DNA of 64,000 nucleotides from Acinetobacter indicus CIP 110367 (GCF_000488255.1 NZ_KI530756.1:1-64000), one strand, 5' to 3'. Positions 17,881-27,193 are shown, counted from the stretch's first letter. The notes: generated from the letters alone by a model not told the origin. Numbers and translations are program-made.

Positions 17881-18477
17881 TTACATTCCCTGTAACTTTT
17901 TCACCATTTCGCCTAAACGTTGCCCTTGTGCTGCACACAAGATTTTTTCATCCTGACTTAAACTCTGGTCATGACGCGGGCCACTGACATGCGACGCACC
18001 ATAAGGCGTGCCGCCGGTTTTGGTATTGGATAAAGCCGGATGGGCATTGCTGAGTCCCATAATCATCATGCCATGATGAAATAACGGCGGTAGCATGGTC
18101 AGCAAAGTGCTTTCCTGGCCACCGTGCTGTGAACCGGAAGAAGTAAATACACAGGCCGGTTTATCGTGCAGGGCGCCGCTTAGCCACAGACTGGTGGTCT
18201 GATCCCAGAAGAATTTCATTTCCGAGGCCATATTGCCAAAACGGGTCGGCGAACCAAGCGCAAGACCAGCACAGTTGGCCAGGTCATCCAGGCTACAGTA
18301 AATATCACCTTCGGCCGGAATACTCGGCTCGGCAGTTTTGACCACCGCGGCAATATTCGGTACTGTACGTATTTTTACCGCTACACCTGCTGCCTCTACC
18401 CCGTTGGCAATCAGATGGGCCATTTCACGGGTGCTGCCATATTTGCTGTAATACAGAACTAAAACATAGGGTTGCAT
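17881..18477 (-). CDS. wrbA: NAD(P)H:quinone oxidoreductase WrbA
   Basis: An FMN-dependent two-electron quinone reductase of the flavodoxin-like WrbA family, protecting against quinone redox cycling. The phosphate-binding loop is YYSKYGSTREMA. GSPTRFGNMASEMKFFWDQT and FTSSGSQHGGQE are diagnostic, and TPYGASHVSG is the C-terminal signature. 198 residues is the normal length. It is divergent from yihY with about 110 bp between, no clear operator. Confidence 0.95.
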   Translation of the reverse strand: MQPYVLVLYYSKYGSTREMAHLIANGVEAAGVAVKIRTVPNIAAVVKTAEPSIPAEGDIYCSLDDLANCAGLALGSPTRFGNMASEMKFFWDQTTSLWLSGALHDKPACVFTSSGSQHGGQESTLLTMLPPLFHHGMMIMGLSNAHPALSNTKTGGTPYGASHVSGPRHDQSLSQDEKILCAAQGQRLGEMVKKLQGM

Positions 18478-18588
18478 AATGTTATCTGTAGAGTAAAAAG
18501 AAAACTATACGGTATTTTGCTGTATTTTTGGTTAAGCTGGCACAGGAAAACACAGAAAGATCACTAAAAAAATCGAGACTTTAGCCGC

Positions 18589-19836
18589 ATGATTGTTGAG
18601 TATTTAAAAAAGCTGCCCTTTTATGACCACCAGTGGTTTCAATTCGTGCTGTTTGTATTACGCCGTTTTGAAGCAGACCGCTGTCGTGAACAGGCCGGCT
18701 CGCTCACCTATACCACACTGTTTGCGGTGGTGCCAATGCTGACGGTTTTTCTGGTCATCATCTCCTCGATTAAAGCTTTAGAACCGGCGCGTCAGCAGTT
18801 ACAGCAGCTGATTTACAGCAACTTTCTGCCCAAAACCACCATCGCCTTTGATAAGGCCCTGAATGCCTTTACCGATAAATCCAGCAATCTCACCATTATC
18901 GGGATTCTGTTCCTGTTCATTACCACTGTACTGATGCTGACCAGTATCGAAACTGCCTTTAACCGGATTTGGCGGGTAAAAGAAACCCGAGGCGGGATTA
19001 TGGGCTTTATGCGCTACTGGACCATTATTTCGCTGGGGCCGATTTTACTTGGCAGCGCCTTTGTGCTGTCATCTACCGTTGCCTCGATGAATGTACTGAG
19101 CAATAACTTTGCCGGTTATGAGGTCAACGGTGCTTTTATTCTGTGGATCATTTCCTTTTCCCTGACCATTGTCGGCTTTTTTATTCTGTACTGGACCATT
19201 CCCAACCGCAATGTGCCGATTAAAGCCGCGCTGATTGCCGGCGTCTTTAGTGCGGTGGTGTTTGAGGCATTAAAAAACCTGTTCGGCTTTATCATGTCGA
19301 ATTTCACCAGTTATGAAATTGTCTATGGCGCCTTTGCTGCCGTGCCAATTTTCCTGCTGTGGATTTTTCTGTCGTGGAATATTATTTTGCTGGGCGTAGA
19401 AATTAGCTTTGCTCTCACCGCTTTTAATTCCGGCAAAGACCAGAAACGCCATCCGATGATTATGCTGCTGGACCTGCTGGAGCTGTTTTATCAAAAGCAG
19501 AAAAAAGGCGAAAGCGTGACCGAGCAGGAAGCACTGGAAGTATTGGGCCGCGATGAAATTGGCCGCTTACCAAATTATATCTGGATGCTGGAGCAGCAAA
19601 ACCTGATTAAACGCACCGATAACGATGAACTGGTGCTGGTACGGAATTTATCGCAGGTCAATTTCTGGAGTTTTTATACCCAGCTGCCTTATCCGCTGCC
19701 GCAGCGCAAAGATGTCGGCAATATTCATCCGGATGATGAATGGATGCAGAAACTCGGACCGGCACTGATTGAAGCTGATGACTATCTGACAGCCAAGCTG
19801 TCGATTCCACTCTCGAAAATTTTTGAAGAAAAATAG
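18589..19836 (+). CDS. YihY family inner-membrane protein
   Basis: A 415-residue polytopic membrane protein of the YihY/BrkB (UPF0761) family. The N-terminal signature RRFEADRCREQAGSLTYTTLFAVVPMLTVF is followed by about six membrane segments. A soluble C-terminal extension of roughly 130 residues contains a winged-helix-like section (EQEALEVLGRDEIGRLPNYIWMLEQQ). The BrkB name (serum resistance) derives from Bordetella. Earlier claims that it is RNase BN are not supported. Its cellular role is unsettled. Confidence 0.87.
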   Translation: MIVEYLKKLPFYDHQWFQFVLFVLRRFEADRCREQAGSLTYTTLFAVVPMLTVFLVIISSIKALEPARQQLQQLIYSNFLPKTTIAFDKALNAFTDKSSNLTIIGILFLFITTVLMLTSIETAFNRIWRVKETRGGIMGFMRYWTIISLGPILLGSAFVLSSTVASMNVLSNNFAGYEVNGAFILWIISFSLTIVGFFILYWTIPNRNVPIKAALIAGVFSAVVFEALKNLFGFIMSNFTSYEIVYGAFAAVPIFLLWIFLSWNIILLGVEISFALTAFNSGKDQKRHPMIMLLDLLELFYQKQKKGESVTEQEALEVLGRDEIGRLPNYIWMLEQQNLIKRTDNDELVLVRNLSQVNFWSFYTQLPYPLPQRKDVGNIHPDDEWMQKLGPALIEADDYLTAKLSIPLSKIFEEK

Positions 19837-19879
19837 AGGTAGCACCTGCTGATCTTTAAGGCAGGGAAATAAGCGCCAG

Positions 19880-20770
19880 CTAAGCGGAAATTTCGCTGGT
19901 GCTTTTCCAGCAGATCAGCGCACCCAGACTGACCAGATTACAGCCGAGCCAGAACACCCAGCCGGGCTGTAACTGCAACAGCCACATCGAGATCAATGAA
20001 GACAGCACCGGAATAAAATAGGTGGCCAGAATTAGCAGCTGAATACGGCCAAACTGAATACTCTGGTTCCAGTTATGATAGGCCATCCCAATCAGGGCAC
20101 CGGCCAGCACAATCCATCCCCATAGCGAAAGGCTTGGCCATTGCCATGGCTCATCCAGTCCTACATGCAGCGCCCACAGCAAAGCCGCAGTCACCACAAA
20201 AAACAGTGACACTGCATTGCTGCCTTGGGCATAGGCTCGGGTCAGCGCCCCGTAGCAGGGCCATAACAAGGCCGCTAAAAATGCCAGACTATAAGCCAAC
20301 GGATTTTCCGTCAGTACGCTCCAGAGCTGGGCCAAGTTCCAGATCTCCGGATTGACCACCAGCATCAAGCCCAGTACGGCCAGCAAAAAGCCTGGAATTA
20401 CCGCCCAGTGATAACGCAGCTGTTTGGCCAGAATCGCCAGCACAATACTCAGCGGCGGCCACAGATAATTGATCATGGCAATCATCAGCACCTGTTCGCG
20501 CTGTGTCGATAAAGCAATCGACAGCAGGAACAGAATTTCATAGCTGACAAATAATGCCCCACTCCCCCAGAGATAGATTTTCGGCATCTGGCTAAGTTTG
20601 GGCCAACCTTGGTGCAGCAGAATCACCAGCGCACTGACACTATAAATAAGCGCAAGTGCCAGCACCGGACTGAGCTGCTCACTAATCAGCTTGACCACAC
20701 CTACTAGGCTGGCCCAGATCAGCAGTGAGCTCAAGCCCAGTGCAGTAAAGCGTTGTGATTGGCTCAGCAT
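19880..20770 (-). CDS. DMT superfamily exporter, YddG-like
   Basis: A ten-helix EamA-type transporter of 296 residues. LIWASLVGVVKLISEQLSPVLALALIYSVSALV, YEILFLLSIALSTQREQVLMIAMINYLWPPL and WPCYGALTRAY closely resemble the YddG aromatic amino-acid exporter. The substrate is inferred from that similarity. Its ATG overlaps the TGA of the upstream exporter gene by one base (TGATG), so the two are probably translationally coupled. Confidence 0.8.
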   Translation of the reverse strand: MLSQSQRFTALGLSSLLIWASLVGVVKLISEQLSPVLALALIYSVSALVILLHQGWPKLSQMPKIYLWGSGALFVSYEILFLLSIALSTQREQVLMIAMINYLWPPLSIVLAILAKQLRYHWAVIPGFLLAVLGLMLVVNPEIWNLAQLWSVLTENPLAYSLAFLAALLWPCYGALTRAYAQGSNAVSLFFVVTAALLWALHVGLDEPWQWPSLSLWGWIVLAGALIGMAYHNWNQSIQFGRIQLLILATYFIPVLSSLISMWLLQLQPGWVFWLGCNLVSLGALICWKSTSEISA

Positions 20771-21687
20771 CAGGCCACGCGCCGCTTGAACCAGCCCTGT
20801 GCGCTGACCATGACCACGCCCAGCATCACCATAATAGCCCCCATAATAAAGCTGTGTTCCAGTTGCTCACCCAGCAGCCACACGCCGAACAGCACCCCAA
20901 ATAATGGGGTTAAAAAAGAAAATACCCCCAAGCGTGAGGCCAGATAGTTTTTCAGTAACCAGAACCAGATTAAATAACTGGCAAAAGAAATCAGAATGGC
21001 ATGAAACAACAGGCTGCCAATAGCGACCGGACTCCAGTGCACCACCGCCTGTCCGAACCAGTAGGCCAAAGGGAATAGCACGATAAAACCGCCCAGCAGC
21101 TGATAGAACAAGGTTTGGGTGGCTGGTGCTTCGGCCAGCGGGGTTAAGCGCACCGCTATGGTAGTGGCCGCCCATAAAATACCGGCACATAAAGCCAGAA
21201 AGTCGCCATAGAGCATGGAACTGGTTGCGGCACTGAGCTGACTGTCACGCCCCAAAAAAGTCACCACAATGCCCAGAAAAGCCAGCAGAATACCGCTCCA
21301 TTGCAGCAGGGAAAGCCGTTCACTGGGCAGCTTCCAGTGCAGGCCTAAAGCTACAAAAATTGGCGCGGTATACAGCAGCACCACGGTATGGGAGGCCGAG
21401 GTAAAGCGGATGGCTTCAGCCAGCATAAAAAATTCGGCGGCAAATAGCAGCCCGACCAGCAAGCCCGGATACAAATACGTCGGTGTCCATAAATGCACAC
21501 CTTGAGCCAGCCGAATTAACGGCCAGACCAGCAGCGCAGAAATCCCGGAACGCAGCGCCATTTGCATTAGCGGTGAAATATCAGGCGCGGCAATTTTTAG
21601 CACCACCTGCTGCAGTCCCCAGAAAATACACAGCACAAACATTATGCTGGCTGCTCTGGCATCCAGTGCCTGTCGTTGTTTCACCAA
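20770..21687 (-). CDS. DMT superfamily (EamA) transporter
   Basis: A 305-residue protein with ten predicted membrane helices and two EamA repeats. IFWGLQQVVLKIAAPDISPLMQMALRSGISALL is the first and the second starts near YGDFLALCAGILWAATTIAVR. It is not closely related to its downstream partner, and no substrate can be assigned. The C-terminus ends with a basic FKRRVA tail. The two genes form a transcription unit. Confidence 0.82.
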   Translation of the reverse strand: MVKQRQALDARAASIMFVLCIFWGLQQVVLKIAAPDISPLMQMALRSGISALLVWPLIRLAQGVHLWTPTYLYPGLLVGLLFAAEFFMLAEAIRFTSASHTVVLLYTAPIFVALGLHWKLPSERLSLLQWSGILLAFLGIVVTFLGRDSQLSAATSSMLYGDFLALCAGILWAATTIAVRLTPLAEAPATQTLFYQLLGGFIVLFPLAYWFGQAVVHWSPVAIGSLLFHAILISFASYLIWFWLLKNYLASRLGVFSFLTPLFGVLFGVWLLGEQLEHSFIMGAIMVMLGVVMVSAQGWFKRRVA

Positions 21688-21795
21688 AATTCCTTGAAAA
21701 TTCTCGTTTTTCCCTAGCCTACCTTAATTGAATTGGCAGGCATTTAAAATATGTGCTGCACGCTTTTCCTGCAATTTACACATAAACAGCTGCCA

Positions 21796-21820
21796 TAAAA
21801 AAACGACCCGTGATGGGTCG
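21796..21820 (-). terminator. terminator of tonB-exbB-exbD
   Basis: On the minus strand CGACCC, a five-base loop, GGGTCG and seven T, about 20 bp after the exbD stop. Confidence 0.9.
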
Positions 21821-21842
21821 TCCTGAGTCTGGCCTGTCACGT

Positions 21843-22247
21843 TTAGTTATCGCTGACAAAGGCAATATCACTGAGTCCGGCTTCACTCGCACGTGACATT
21901 ACCTGGGCAACGGTATCATAACGGGCATCTTTGTCGGCACGTAATTGTACCGTTGGCTTACGTTCCTGCTCGCCTGCCGCATTTAAACGGTTTTCCAGCT
22001 CATCCAGACTGATGATCTGATCATCCCAGGCCACTTCACCCGAAGCATTAATGCTAACGGTAATCGCCTGTGGTGGTGGATCAATAATTTCTGCCGTGGT
22101 TTCTGGCAAGGTTAATGGTATTGATGGGTTGGCAACGGTCGCTGTCACCAGGAAGATGATCATCAAGACCAGCATAATGTCGATGAGCGGAATGAGGTTC
22201 ATCTCATTCATGCCGCTATCGTTGTCTTCACCCAATTGAAATGCCAT
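21843..22247 (-). CDS. exbD: biopolymer transport protein ExbD
   Basis: An inner-membrane part of the proton channel that powers TonB. 134 residues. A cytoplasmic N-terminus (MAFQLGEDNDSGMNEMNLIPLIDIMLVLMIIFLV) holds the conserved transmembrane Asp in LIDIMLV. The periplasmic domain ends SEAGLSDIAFVSD. The start codon overlaps the exbB stop by one base (TAATG). Confidence 0.93.
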   Translation of the reverse strand: MAFQLGEDNDSGMNEMNLIPLIDIMLVLMIIFLVTATVANPSIPLTLPETTAEIIDPPPQAITVSINASGEVAWDDQIISLDELENRLNAAGEQERKPTVQLRADKDARYDTVAQVMSRASEAGLSDIAFVSDN

Positions 22248-22870
22248 TAAGCTTGACCTCCCACTAAACCTTGCTGTGCAGTTTTCACTTCAGCCTGAGC
22301 GGTCGCAGAATCCTGCTGTAGCATGGTGTCAATTAACAGGTTGTGTGCATGATCTTGCAGCTCATGTGACAAGGTCCGGTTAAAACGGCTACAGATGTTA
22401 TAGGCAATAACTGCTGGAATCGCGACAGCCAGACCAAAACCGGTCATGATCAGTGCTTCACCGACAGGCGTCGCCACTTGGGCAAGGCCAGCCTGACCGC
22501 TTTTACCCACCGCTACCAGCGCGTGGAAAATCCCCCATACGGTACCAAACAGACCGACAAACGGTGCCAGCGATGCAATAGTTCCGAGTACCGATACGCC
22601 TTTTTCTGCAGAGGCTTTTTCTGCCGAAATCTGGCGTAACAGCGCCTGCTCTGCCACGGCCTTGCGCTGTTCAAAACTTAAAGGCGCAAATTTGGCTTTC
22701 AGGCTGTTCAGTGCTTGAGCGAGTTGAGCATAGGCTTGCTGTTTAAGTTGGCGGGTGCCCATCAGACGCAGCACAAAAATTGTCCAGGTCGCAATCGACA
22801 TTGCCAGTAACACGAAATACAGTGTTTTGCTGACTGCATCTGCATGTTGCCAATAAACTGAAAAGTTCAT
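22247..22870 (-). CDS. exbB: biopolymer transport protein ExbB
   Basis: A MotA/TolQ/ExbB proton-channel subunit of 207 residues with three membrane helices: SKTLYFVLLAMSIATWTIFVLRL, then GTIASLAPFVGLFGTVWGIFHAL, then GEALIMTGFGLAVAIPAVIAYN. The GLFGTVWGI and helix-3 Thr patterns are family hallmarks. It lies between tonB and exbD, so the three form one energy-transducing operon. Confidence 0.94.
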   Translation of the reverse strand: MNFSVYWQHADAVSKTLYFVLLAMSIATWTIFVLRLMGTRQLKQQAYAQLAQALNSLKAKFAPLSFEQRKAVAEQALLRQISAEKASAEKGVSVLGTIASLAPFVGLFGTVWGIFHALVAVGKSGQAGLAQVATPVGEALIMTGFGLAVAIPAVIAYNICSRFNRTLSHELQDHAHNLLIDTMLQQDSATAQAEVKTAQQGLVGGQA

Positions 22871-22890
22871 ACTCGAACTCCTGATTAAAG

Positions 22891-23676
22891 TTAGCCGTTA
22901 GGATTCAATGTCAATTCAAAGGGTTGCTCGGCACGAATTGGATAAGCAACGCCATTTTCCTTGTACGGTTTGAATTTTGCACTACGCACAGCGCGTAAAA
23001 TCTTTTCATCTAAAGCAGCAATGCCGCTTGAACGGGTGATCCGCGCACTGGTGATTGAGCCTTTTTCATTGGCTTCAATTAAGACCACCACGCTACGGGT
23101 TTCACCCTGTAAATCTCGGTTGGTATACGATGGTTTTGGTGAGCGGCTCCACTGCACGCCCGAACCCCCAATGGATACCGATTTGGTTGCTGGCACAGCC
23201 GGTGCAGGCGGCGCTACTGGCGCAGGCTGTACCACCGGTTGCGGTGCCGGTTTCACCACTTTGGTTTCAGAAACCGTGGTGGTAACCGTTGGGGTTGGCT
23301 GCGGCGTTGGCTCAACCGGTTTGACCACAGGTTTTGGCGCTTCGGCCTTTTTCACCTGCTGGACTTTTTCCACTTTTTTCGGTGGTGGTGGCAATGGTTT
23401 TTCAACCACTTTCACTTCTTTGACTTCTGGTGGCTTAGGCTGTGCCGGTTTTGGTTCTGCTTTTGGTTGTGGCGGTAAAGGTTTTGGTGGTTCCTGAATT
23501 TTGACAAAGCGGACTTTTAGCGGCTCCTTGTCAATCGGTTTCAGTTCCGGTGATTCCATCTGGCTAACCGCCCACAACACCCCGATATGGCCAATAACCA
23601 CGGCCACCAGTGCAGACAGCACTTTCTTTTTCATGGGATGAGGAGATTGCATCATGGGAGTAGAAGATGGACTCAT
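22891..23676 (-). CDS. tonB: TonB protein
   Basis: Couples the ExbBD proton channel to outer-membrane receptors for siderophores, heme and B12. 261 residues. One N-terminal transmembrane anchor (VLSALVAVVIGHIGVLWAV) is followed by a Pro-Lys-rich spacer of about 130 residues (KPLPPQPKAEPKPAQPKPPE and so on) and the TonB C-terminal domain (GETRSVVVLIEANEKGSITSARITRSSG, FKPYKENGVAYPIRAEQPFEL). The alternative ATG at MMQSPHP is slightly downstream. A candidate Fur box overlaps its promoter. Confidence 0.93.
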   Translation of the reverse strand: MSPSSTPMMQSPHPMKKKVLSALVAVVIGHIGVLWAVSQMESPELKPIDKEPLKVRFVKIQEPPKPLPPQPKAEPKPAQPKPPEVKEVKVVEKPLPPPPKKVEKVQQVKKAEAPKPVVKPVEPTPQPTPTVTTTVSETKVVKPAPQPVVQPAPVAPPAPAVPATKSVSIGGSGVQWSRSPKPSYTNRDLQGETRSVVVLIEANEKGSITSARITRSSGIAALDEKILRAVRSAKFKPYKENGVAYPIRAEQPFELTLNPNG

Positions 23677-23760
23677 TAAACTCAGTTACCTTAAAGAGGT
23701 GATAGCCAGTTTCAGATTTGACCTATCAAGCTCATCGGTTAGCACAATTAAAGTACCGCA

Positions 23761-23790
23761 ATGATAAATGAGAAGTGTTTTCATTTGCAA
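23761..23790 (-). promoter_or_regulatory. candidate tonB promoter overlapped by a Fur-like box
   Basis: On the minus strand TTGCAA (23785-23790) and TATCAT (23761-23766) have an 18-bp spacer. Within it TGAGAAG-T-GTTTTCA (read on the plus strand, 23769-23783) matches the Fur 7-1-7 pattern TGATAAT-N-ATTATCA at 10 of 14 positions. Iron-repressed expression is expected for tonB-exbB-exbD. This is a consensus match only. Confidence 0.5.
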
Positions 23791-23832
23791 CAATTAATTT
23801 GGCTATTTTAATGGCTTTTTCAAATAATCAAT

Positions 23833-23861
23833 AAAAAAGGCATACTAAAAGTATGCCTTTA
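23833..23861 (-). terminator. purU terminator
   Basis: GGCATAC and GTATGCC pair around five bases; on the minus strand six T follow. Confidence 0.85.
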
Positions 23862-23882
23862 AATCTGGTGATTCACAACAAC

Positions 23883-24749
23883 TTATTGGAATACCACTGT
23901 TTTATTGCCATCGACAATAATCCGGTCTTCCAGATGCCATTTCACTGCACGCGCCAGCACGTTACGCTCCACATCCTGACCCAGTTCACGCAGCTGCTCG
24001 ACCGTAAAATCGTGGCTAACACGCTCCACATCCTGCTCGATAATCGGGCCCTGATCTAAATCTGCGGTCACATAGTGCGCAGTTGCCCCAATCAGTTTCA
24101 CGCCTTTGTCATAGGCTTGCTGATACGGATTGGCGCCAACGAAAGCTGGCAGGAAGGAATGGTGAATATTGATCACTTTCATTTCCCATTTGCTAACAAA
24201 TTCTTCATCCAGAATTTGCATATAACGTGCCAGCACCAGTACATCATTGCCCTGCATCAATTCATCAATTTTGGCATAGGCTTCGCGTTTATTTTCCTTG
24301 TTAACCGGCACCACTTCAAATGGAATACCAAAGTTCTCAACCGCTTCACGTAAAGTTTCGTGATTCGACACCACTTTGGTGATTTCACACGGCAGACCAC
24401 CACGCGCATGACGCCATAACAGTTCCAGCAAGGCATGATCGACTTTAGACACTAAAATACCGACCTTTTTCACATCGGCCACCAAGGCCAGACGCCATTG
24501 CATTTCATAACGCTCGGCCACATTGCTGGCAAAGGTCTGGATCAGGCTTTCACGACGGCTTTGCAGATGATCCAGCTCGAATTCAACGCGCATGAAATAA
24601 CGCCCGCCCTGAGCTTCAGTCGCGTATTGATCAAGTGCGGTAATATTTGCTCCCTGATGATACAAAAAGCTCGATACAGCCTGCACGATACCTGGCTTAT
24701 CCTCACAAGTAATCAGTAAACGTGCAGTATTCGCAGTCGTCATATTCAT
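23883..24749 (-). CDS. purU: formyltetrahydrofolate deformylase
   Basis: Hydrolyses 10-formyl-THF to formate and THF, balancing one-carbon units and feeding PurT. 288 residues. The N-terminal ACT domain (LLITCEDKPGIVQAVSSFLYHQGANI) is followed by a formyltransferase-fold catalytic domain. The Asn-His-Asp catalytic set is in INIHHSFLPAF, ATAHYV and DLDQGPII. Two nearby start codons (24749, 24743) are possible without a strong ribosome-binding site. Confidence 0.95.
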   Translation of the reverse strand: MNMTTANTARLLITCEDKPGIVQAVSSFLYHQGANITALDQYATEAQGGRYFMRVEFELDHLQSRRESLIQTFASNVAERYEMQWRLALVADVKKVGILVSKVDHALLELLWRHARGGLPCEITKVVSNHETLREAVENFGIPFEVVPVNKENKREAYAKIDELMQGNDVLVLARYMQILDEEFVSKWEMKVINIHHSFLPAFVGANPYQQAYDKGVKLIGATAHYVTADLDQGPIIEQDVERVSHDFTVEQLRELGQDVERNVLARAVKWHLEDRIIVDGNKTVVFQ

Positions 24750-24819
24750 GTTGGTTTATATCACTAATCAGTTAAATTGAAAAAATAAGCCGGCTATTCT
24801 AGCGCGTTTCCTTAACAGA

Positions 24820-25530
24820 CTAAATAGGGGAATCAGTTTCTGTATTCTTGCTTGAAGATAAGCTGGCAAACAGTTCCGATGAACCCAGGGTCTGTAACAG
24901 GCCTTCATAGGTTTGACGGCTTTCACCACGCAAATACGCCCCTTCCAGGAATACCATCTGACGCAGCGCCTGCCAGACCCACTTCTCTTCCAGCGTATTC
25001 GAGTCGGTAATATGCCCCGACATATACAGGAAGTTGGTCCAGTTGGTCAGCACAATCCACAGGTTAATAATTAAGGCTTCAATTTCCGAGTCGGTCATTT
25101 CCATTAAACCGGCTTCCACGAAAGCTTTATAAATTTTTTGTCCCTGCTGCATCACCTGTCCGGCAAAACGCGGATACATTTTGCGGAAATCTTCGTTATT
25201 TTCCACCAGATGATAGACATCCCGATGCAAAAAGCGGTAGTTCCATAACTGGCTGCTAAGGACCTGAAAGTAATGAATCTTATCGTTGGCATCCAGCGGA
25301 CGGTCATCTGGCAAGGCCAGCATGCTCAGGGTTTCGGCCTGATACTGCTCCATCAGCTCTTTAATAATTTCGTTTTTATTGCGGAAATGATAGTACAAAT
25401 TACCCGGACTCATGCCCAATTCATCTGCAATATGATTGGTCGTCACGACACGTTCGCCACGTTCATTAAAAAGTTGCAGGCTTAACTGCAAAATACGTTC
25501 TTTGGTTTTCACCGTTTTCGAGTGTGACAT
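24820..25530 (-). CDS. TetR/AcrR family transcriptional regulator
   Basis: A 236-residue repressor. The N-terminal helix-turn-helix is TTNHIADELGMSPGNLYYHFRNKNEII. The C-terminal ligand domain has the DUF6285/TetR-like helix YRFLHRDVYHLVENNEDFRKMYPRF. It is divergent from the aldehyde dehydrogenase gene, with a perfect palindrome between them. It probably represses that gene and itself in response to an unknown aldehyde or lipid. Confidence 0.88.
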   Translation of the reverse strand: MSHSKTVKTKERILQLSLQLFNERGERVVTTNHIADELGMSPGNLYYHFRNKNEIIKELMEQYQAETLSMLALPDDRPLDANDKIHYFQVLSSQLWNYRFLHRDVYHLVENNEDFRKMYPRFAGQVMQQGQKIYKAFVEAGLMEMTDSEIEALIINLWIVLTNWTNFLYMSGHITDSNTLEEKWVWQALRQMVFLEGAYLRGESRQTYEGLLQTLGSSELFASLSSSKNTETDSPI

Positions 25531-25581
25531 CCTAAAGTAACCATTCTTTCAAACTGTTAAGAAACTAACAGATAAAGTAAC

Positions 25582-25608
25582 TTGACTATTTAGAGTAAAT
25601 ACTCTAAA
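25582..25608 (+). promoter_or_regulatory. probable TetR operator in the aldehyde dehydrogenase promoter
   Basis: The palindrome TTTAGAGTAAATACTCTAAA (25589-25608) has perfect 9-bp arms around AA. It starts immediately after TTGACT (25582-25587), a good -35, and ends where the -10 would lie. It is the only strong symmetric site between the divergent TetR and dehydrogenase genes. Confidence 0.7.
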
Positions 25609-25645
25609 AACTAAATTAATTGATTCAATCGAATGGTAACACGCC

Positions 25646-27109
25646 ATGAACAGTCAAACAAAAACAACTTCGATGACCACTCCCGACAGCACGCCCCATA
25701 ACCTTGATGCACAACGTTTACATGATGTTCTGGCCCTGCAGAAATACGCCTATCAGCGCTATCCGCTGCCAACCGCCAAAGAACGGATTGACCGTCTGGC
25801 ACGGTTAAAACGGGTGCTGGTTAAATATCAGGATCAGTTTGCCGAAGCAATTAATGAAGACTATGGTAACCGTTCGATGGGCGAGACCAAAATTGGCGAA
25901 TTACTCACCTGCCTTGAACATATCAAATACTACAGCAAAAACCTCAGTGGCTGGATGAAACCATCCAAGCGACATGTCGGAATTATTCATCAGCCGGCCA
26001 AAGCCTGGGTGCAATACCAGCCTTTGGGTGTGGTCGGCATTATTGCACCGTGGAATTATCCGCTGTTACTGTCGGTCGGTCCGTTAATCTGCGCTTTAGC
26101 AGCCGGCAACCACGCCATGATTAAAATTTCCAGTGCCTCGATGCATTTTGGCCGCGTGCTGGAAAATGCCATTGCTGAAGCTTTCCCGCAGGAACTGGTG
26201 GCGGTCATTACCGGCGGCGGTGCGATTTCCGATACCTTTAGTCATCTGGCCTTCGATAAAATGATTTTTACCGGTTCGACCAATGTCGGTAAAACCGTGA
26301 TGGCGGCGGCAGCCGAAAATCTGGTGCCGGTGATTTTAGAGCTGGGCGGTAAATCGCCCGTGCTGGTGCATCCATCAAGTGATATGGCCGATGTTGCCGA
26401 GCGGATTGCGGTTGGTAAACTCTGGAATGCCGGACAGACCTGCGTGGCACCGGACTATATGTTCCTGCCTAAAGGCAAAACCGCCGAATTCCTGAATCAT
26501 TATGAACAATATATTAAGCAGATGTATCCAAGTCTGCGCGACAATCAGGATTACACCTCCATTATTAATGACAAGCAGTACAACCGGCTGCAGGGCTATT
26601 TAGACAATGCCCGTGAACAGGGCGCCCAACTGATTGAAATCAATCCGCAAAATGAACTGCTGGACGATGTACGCAAAGTCGCTCCGACCGTACTGACCGG
26701 GGTCACCACCGAAATGCGCATCATGAAAGAGGAAATTTTCGGACCACTGCTGCCCATCATGGAATATGAACAAATTGATGATGTAATCGAGTTTATTAAT
26801 AGCCGTCCGCGTCCACTTGCATTATACTACTTCGACTTTGATCAGGCGCGTGCCGACTATGTCGCACAGCGTACCCATTCAGGGCATTTCGGACAAAACA
26901 TGGTACTGACCCATGTCGCACAGGATGACTTACCATTTGGTGGTGTCGGTGCGTCAGGGATGGGCAAATATCATGGTCCCGAAGGATTCTTCAGTTTGTC
27001 GCATGAACGCTCGGTGATGTCTAATCCGAAGCTGTATAGCTTGAAATACATCCTGCCGCCGTTCAATAAGCCGATTCACAGACTAATTTCAAAGATGCTT
27101 CTTCGCTAA
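25646..27109 (+). CDS. aldehyde dehydrogenase, coniferyl-aldehyde type
   Basis: A 487-residue NAD(P)-dependent aldehyde dehydrogenase of the class 3/CalB group. The catalytic Glu is in LELGGKSP and the nucleophile Cys in NAGQTCVAPDY. The PWNYP cofactor motif and a C-terminal hydrophobic tail (LYSLKYILPPFNKPIHRLISK) are present; such tails can bind membranes in fatty-aldehyde enzymes. Similarity is to coniferyl aldehyde dehydrogenases, but long-chain aldehydes are equally plausible. It is controlled, by inference, by the divergent TetR protein. Confidence 0.85.
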   Translation: MNSQTKTTSMTTPDSTPHNLDAQRLHDVLALQKYAYQRYPLPTAKERIDRLARLKRVLVKYQDQFAEAINEDYGNRSMGETKIGELLTCLEHIKYYSKNLSGWMKPSKRHVGIIHQPAKAWVQYQPLGVVGIIAPWNYPLLLSVGPLICALAAGNHAMIKISSASMHFGRVLENAIAEAFPQELVAVITGGGAISDTFSHLAFDKMIFTGSTNVGKTVMAAAAENLVPVILELGGKSPVLVHPSSDMADVAERIAVGKLWNAGQTCVAPDYMFLPKGKTAEFLNHYEQYIKQMYPSLRDNQDYTSIINDKQYNRLQGYLDNAREQGAQLIEINPQNELLDDVRKVAPTVLTGVTTEMRIMKEEIFGPLLPIMEYEQIDDVIEFINSRPRPLALYYFDFDQARADYVAQRTHSGHFGQNMVLTHVAQDDLPFGGVGASGMGKYHGPEGFFSLSHERSVMSNPKLYSLKYILPPFNKPIHRLISKMLLR

Positions 27110-27164
27110 ATGATCAAGGCATGAGCTATTAGCATGGCTCGTGCTGCGTTTTCCTGAAAATCGC

Positions 27165-27193
27165 TTGTCTTTTAAGCGCATTTTTGGTATAAA
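27165..27193 (+). promoter_or_regulatory. rpmB-rpmG promoter
   Basis: TTGTCT (27165-27170) and TATAAA (27188-27193) with a 17-bp spacer, about 80 bp before rpmB. Confidence 0.65.

Noticed and set aside
22961..23497. 178-codon antisense frame opposite tonB
   Set aside because: The Gly/Cys/Thr-rich product is the mirror of the proline/lysine codon repeats of TonB.
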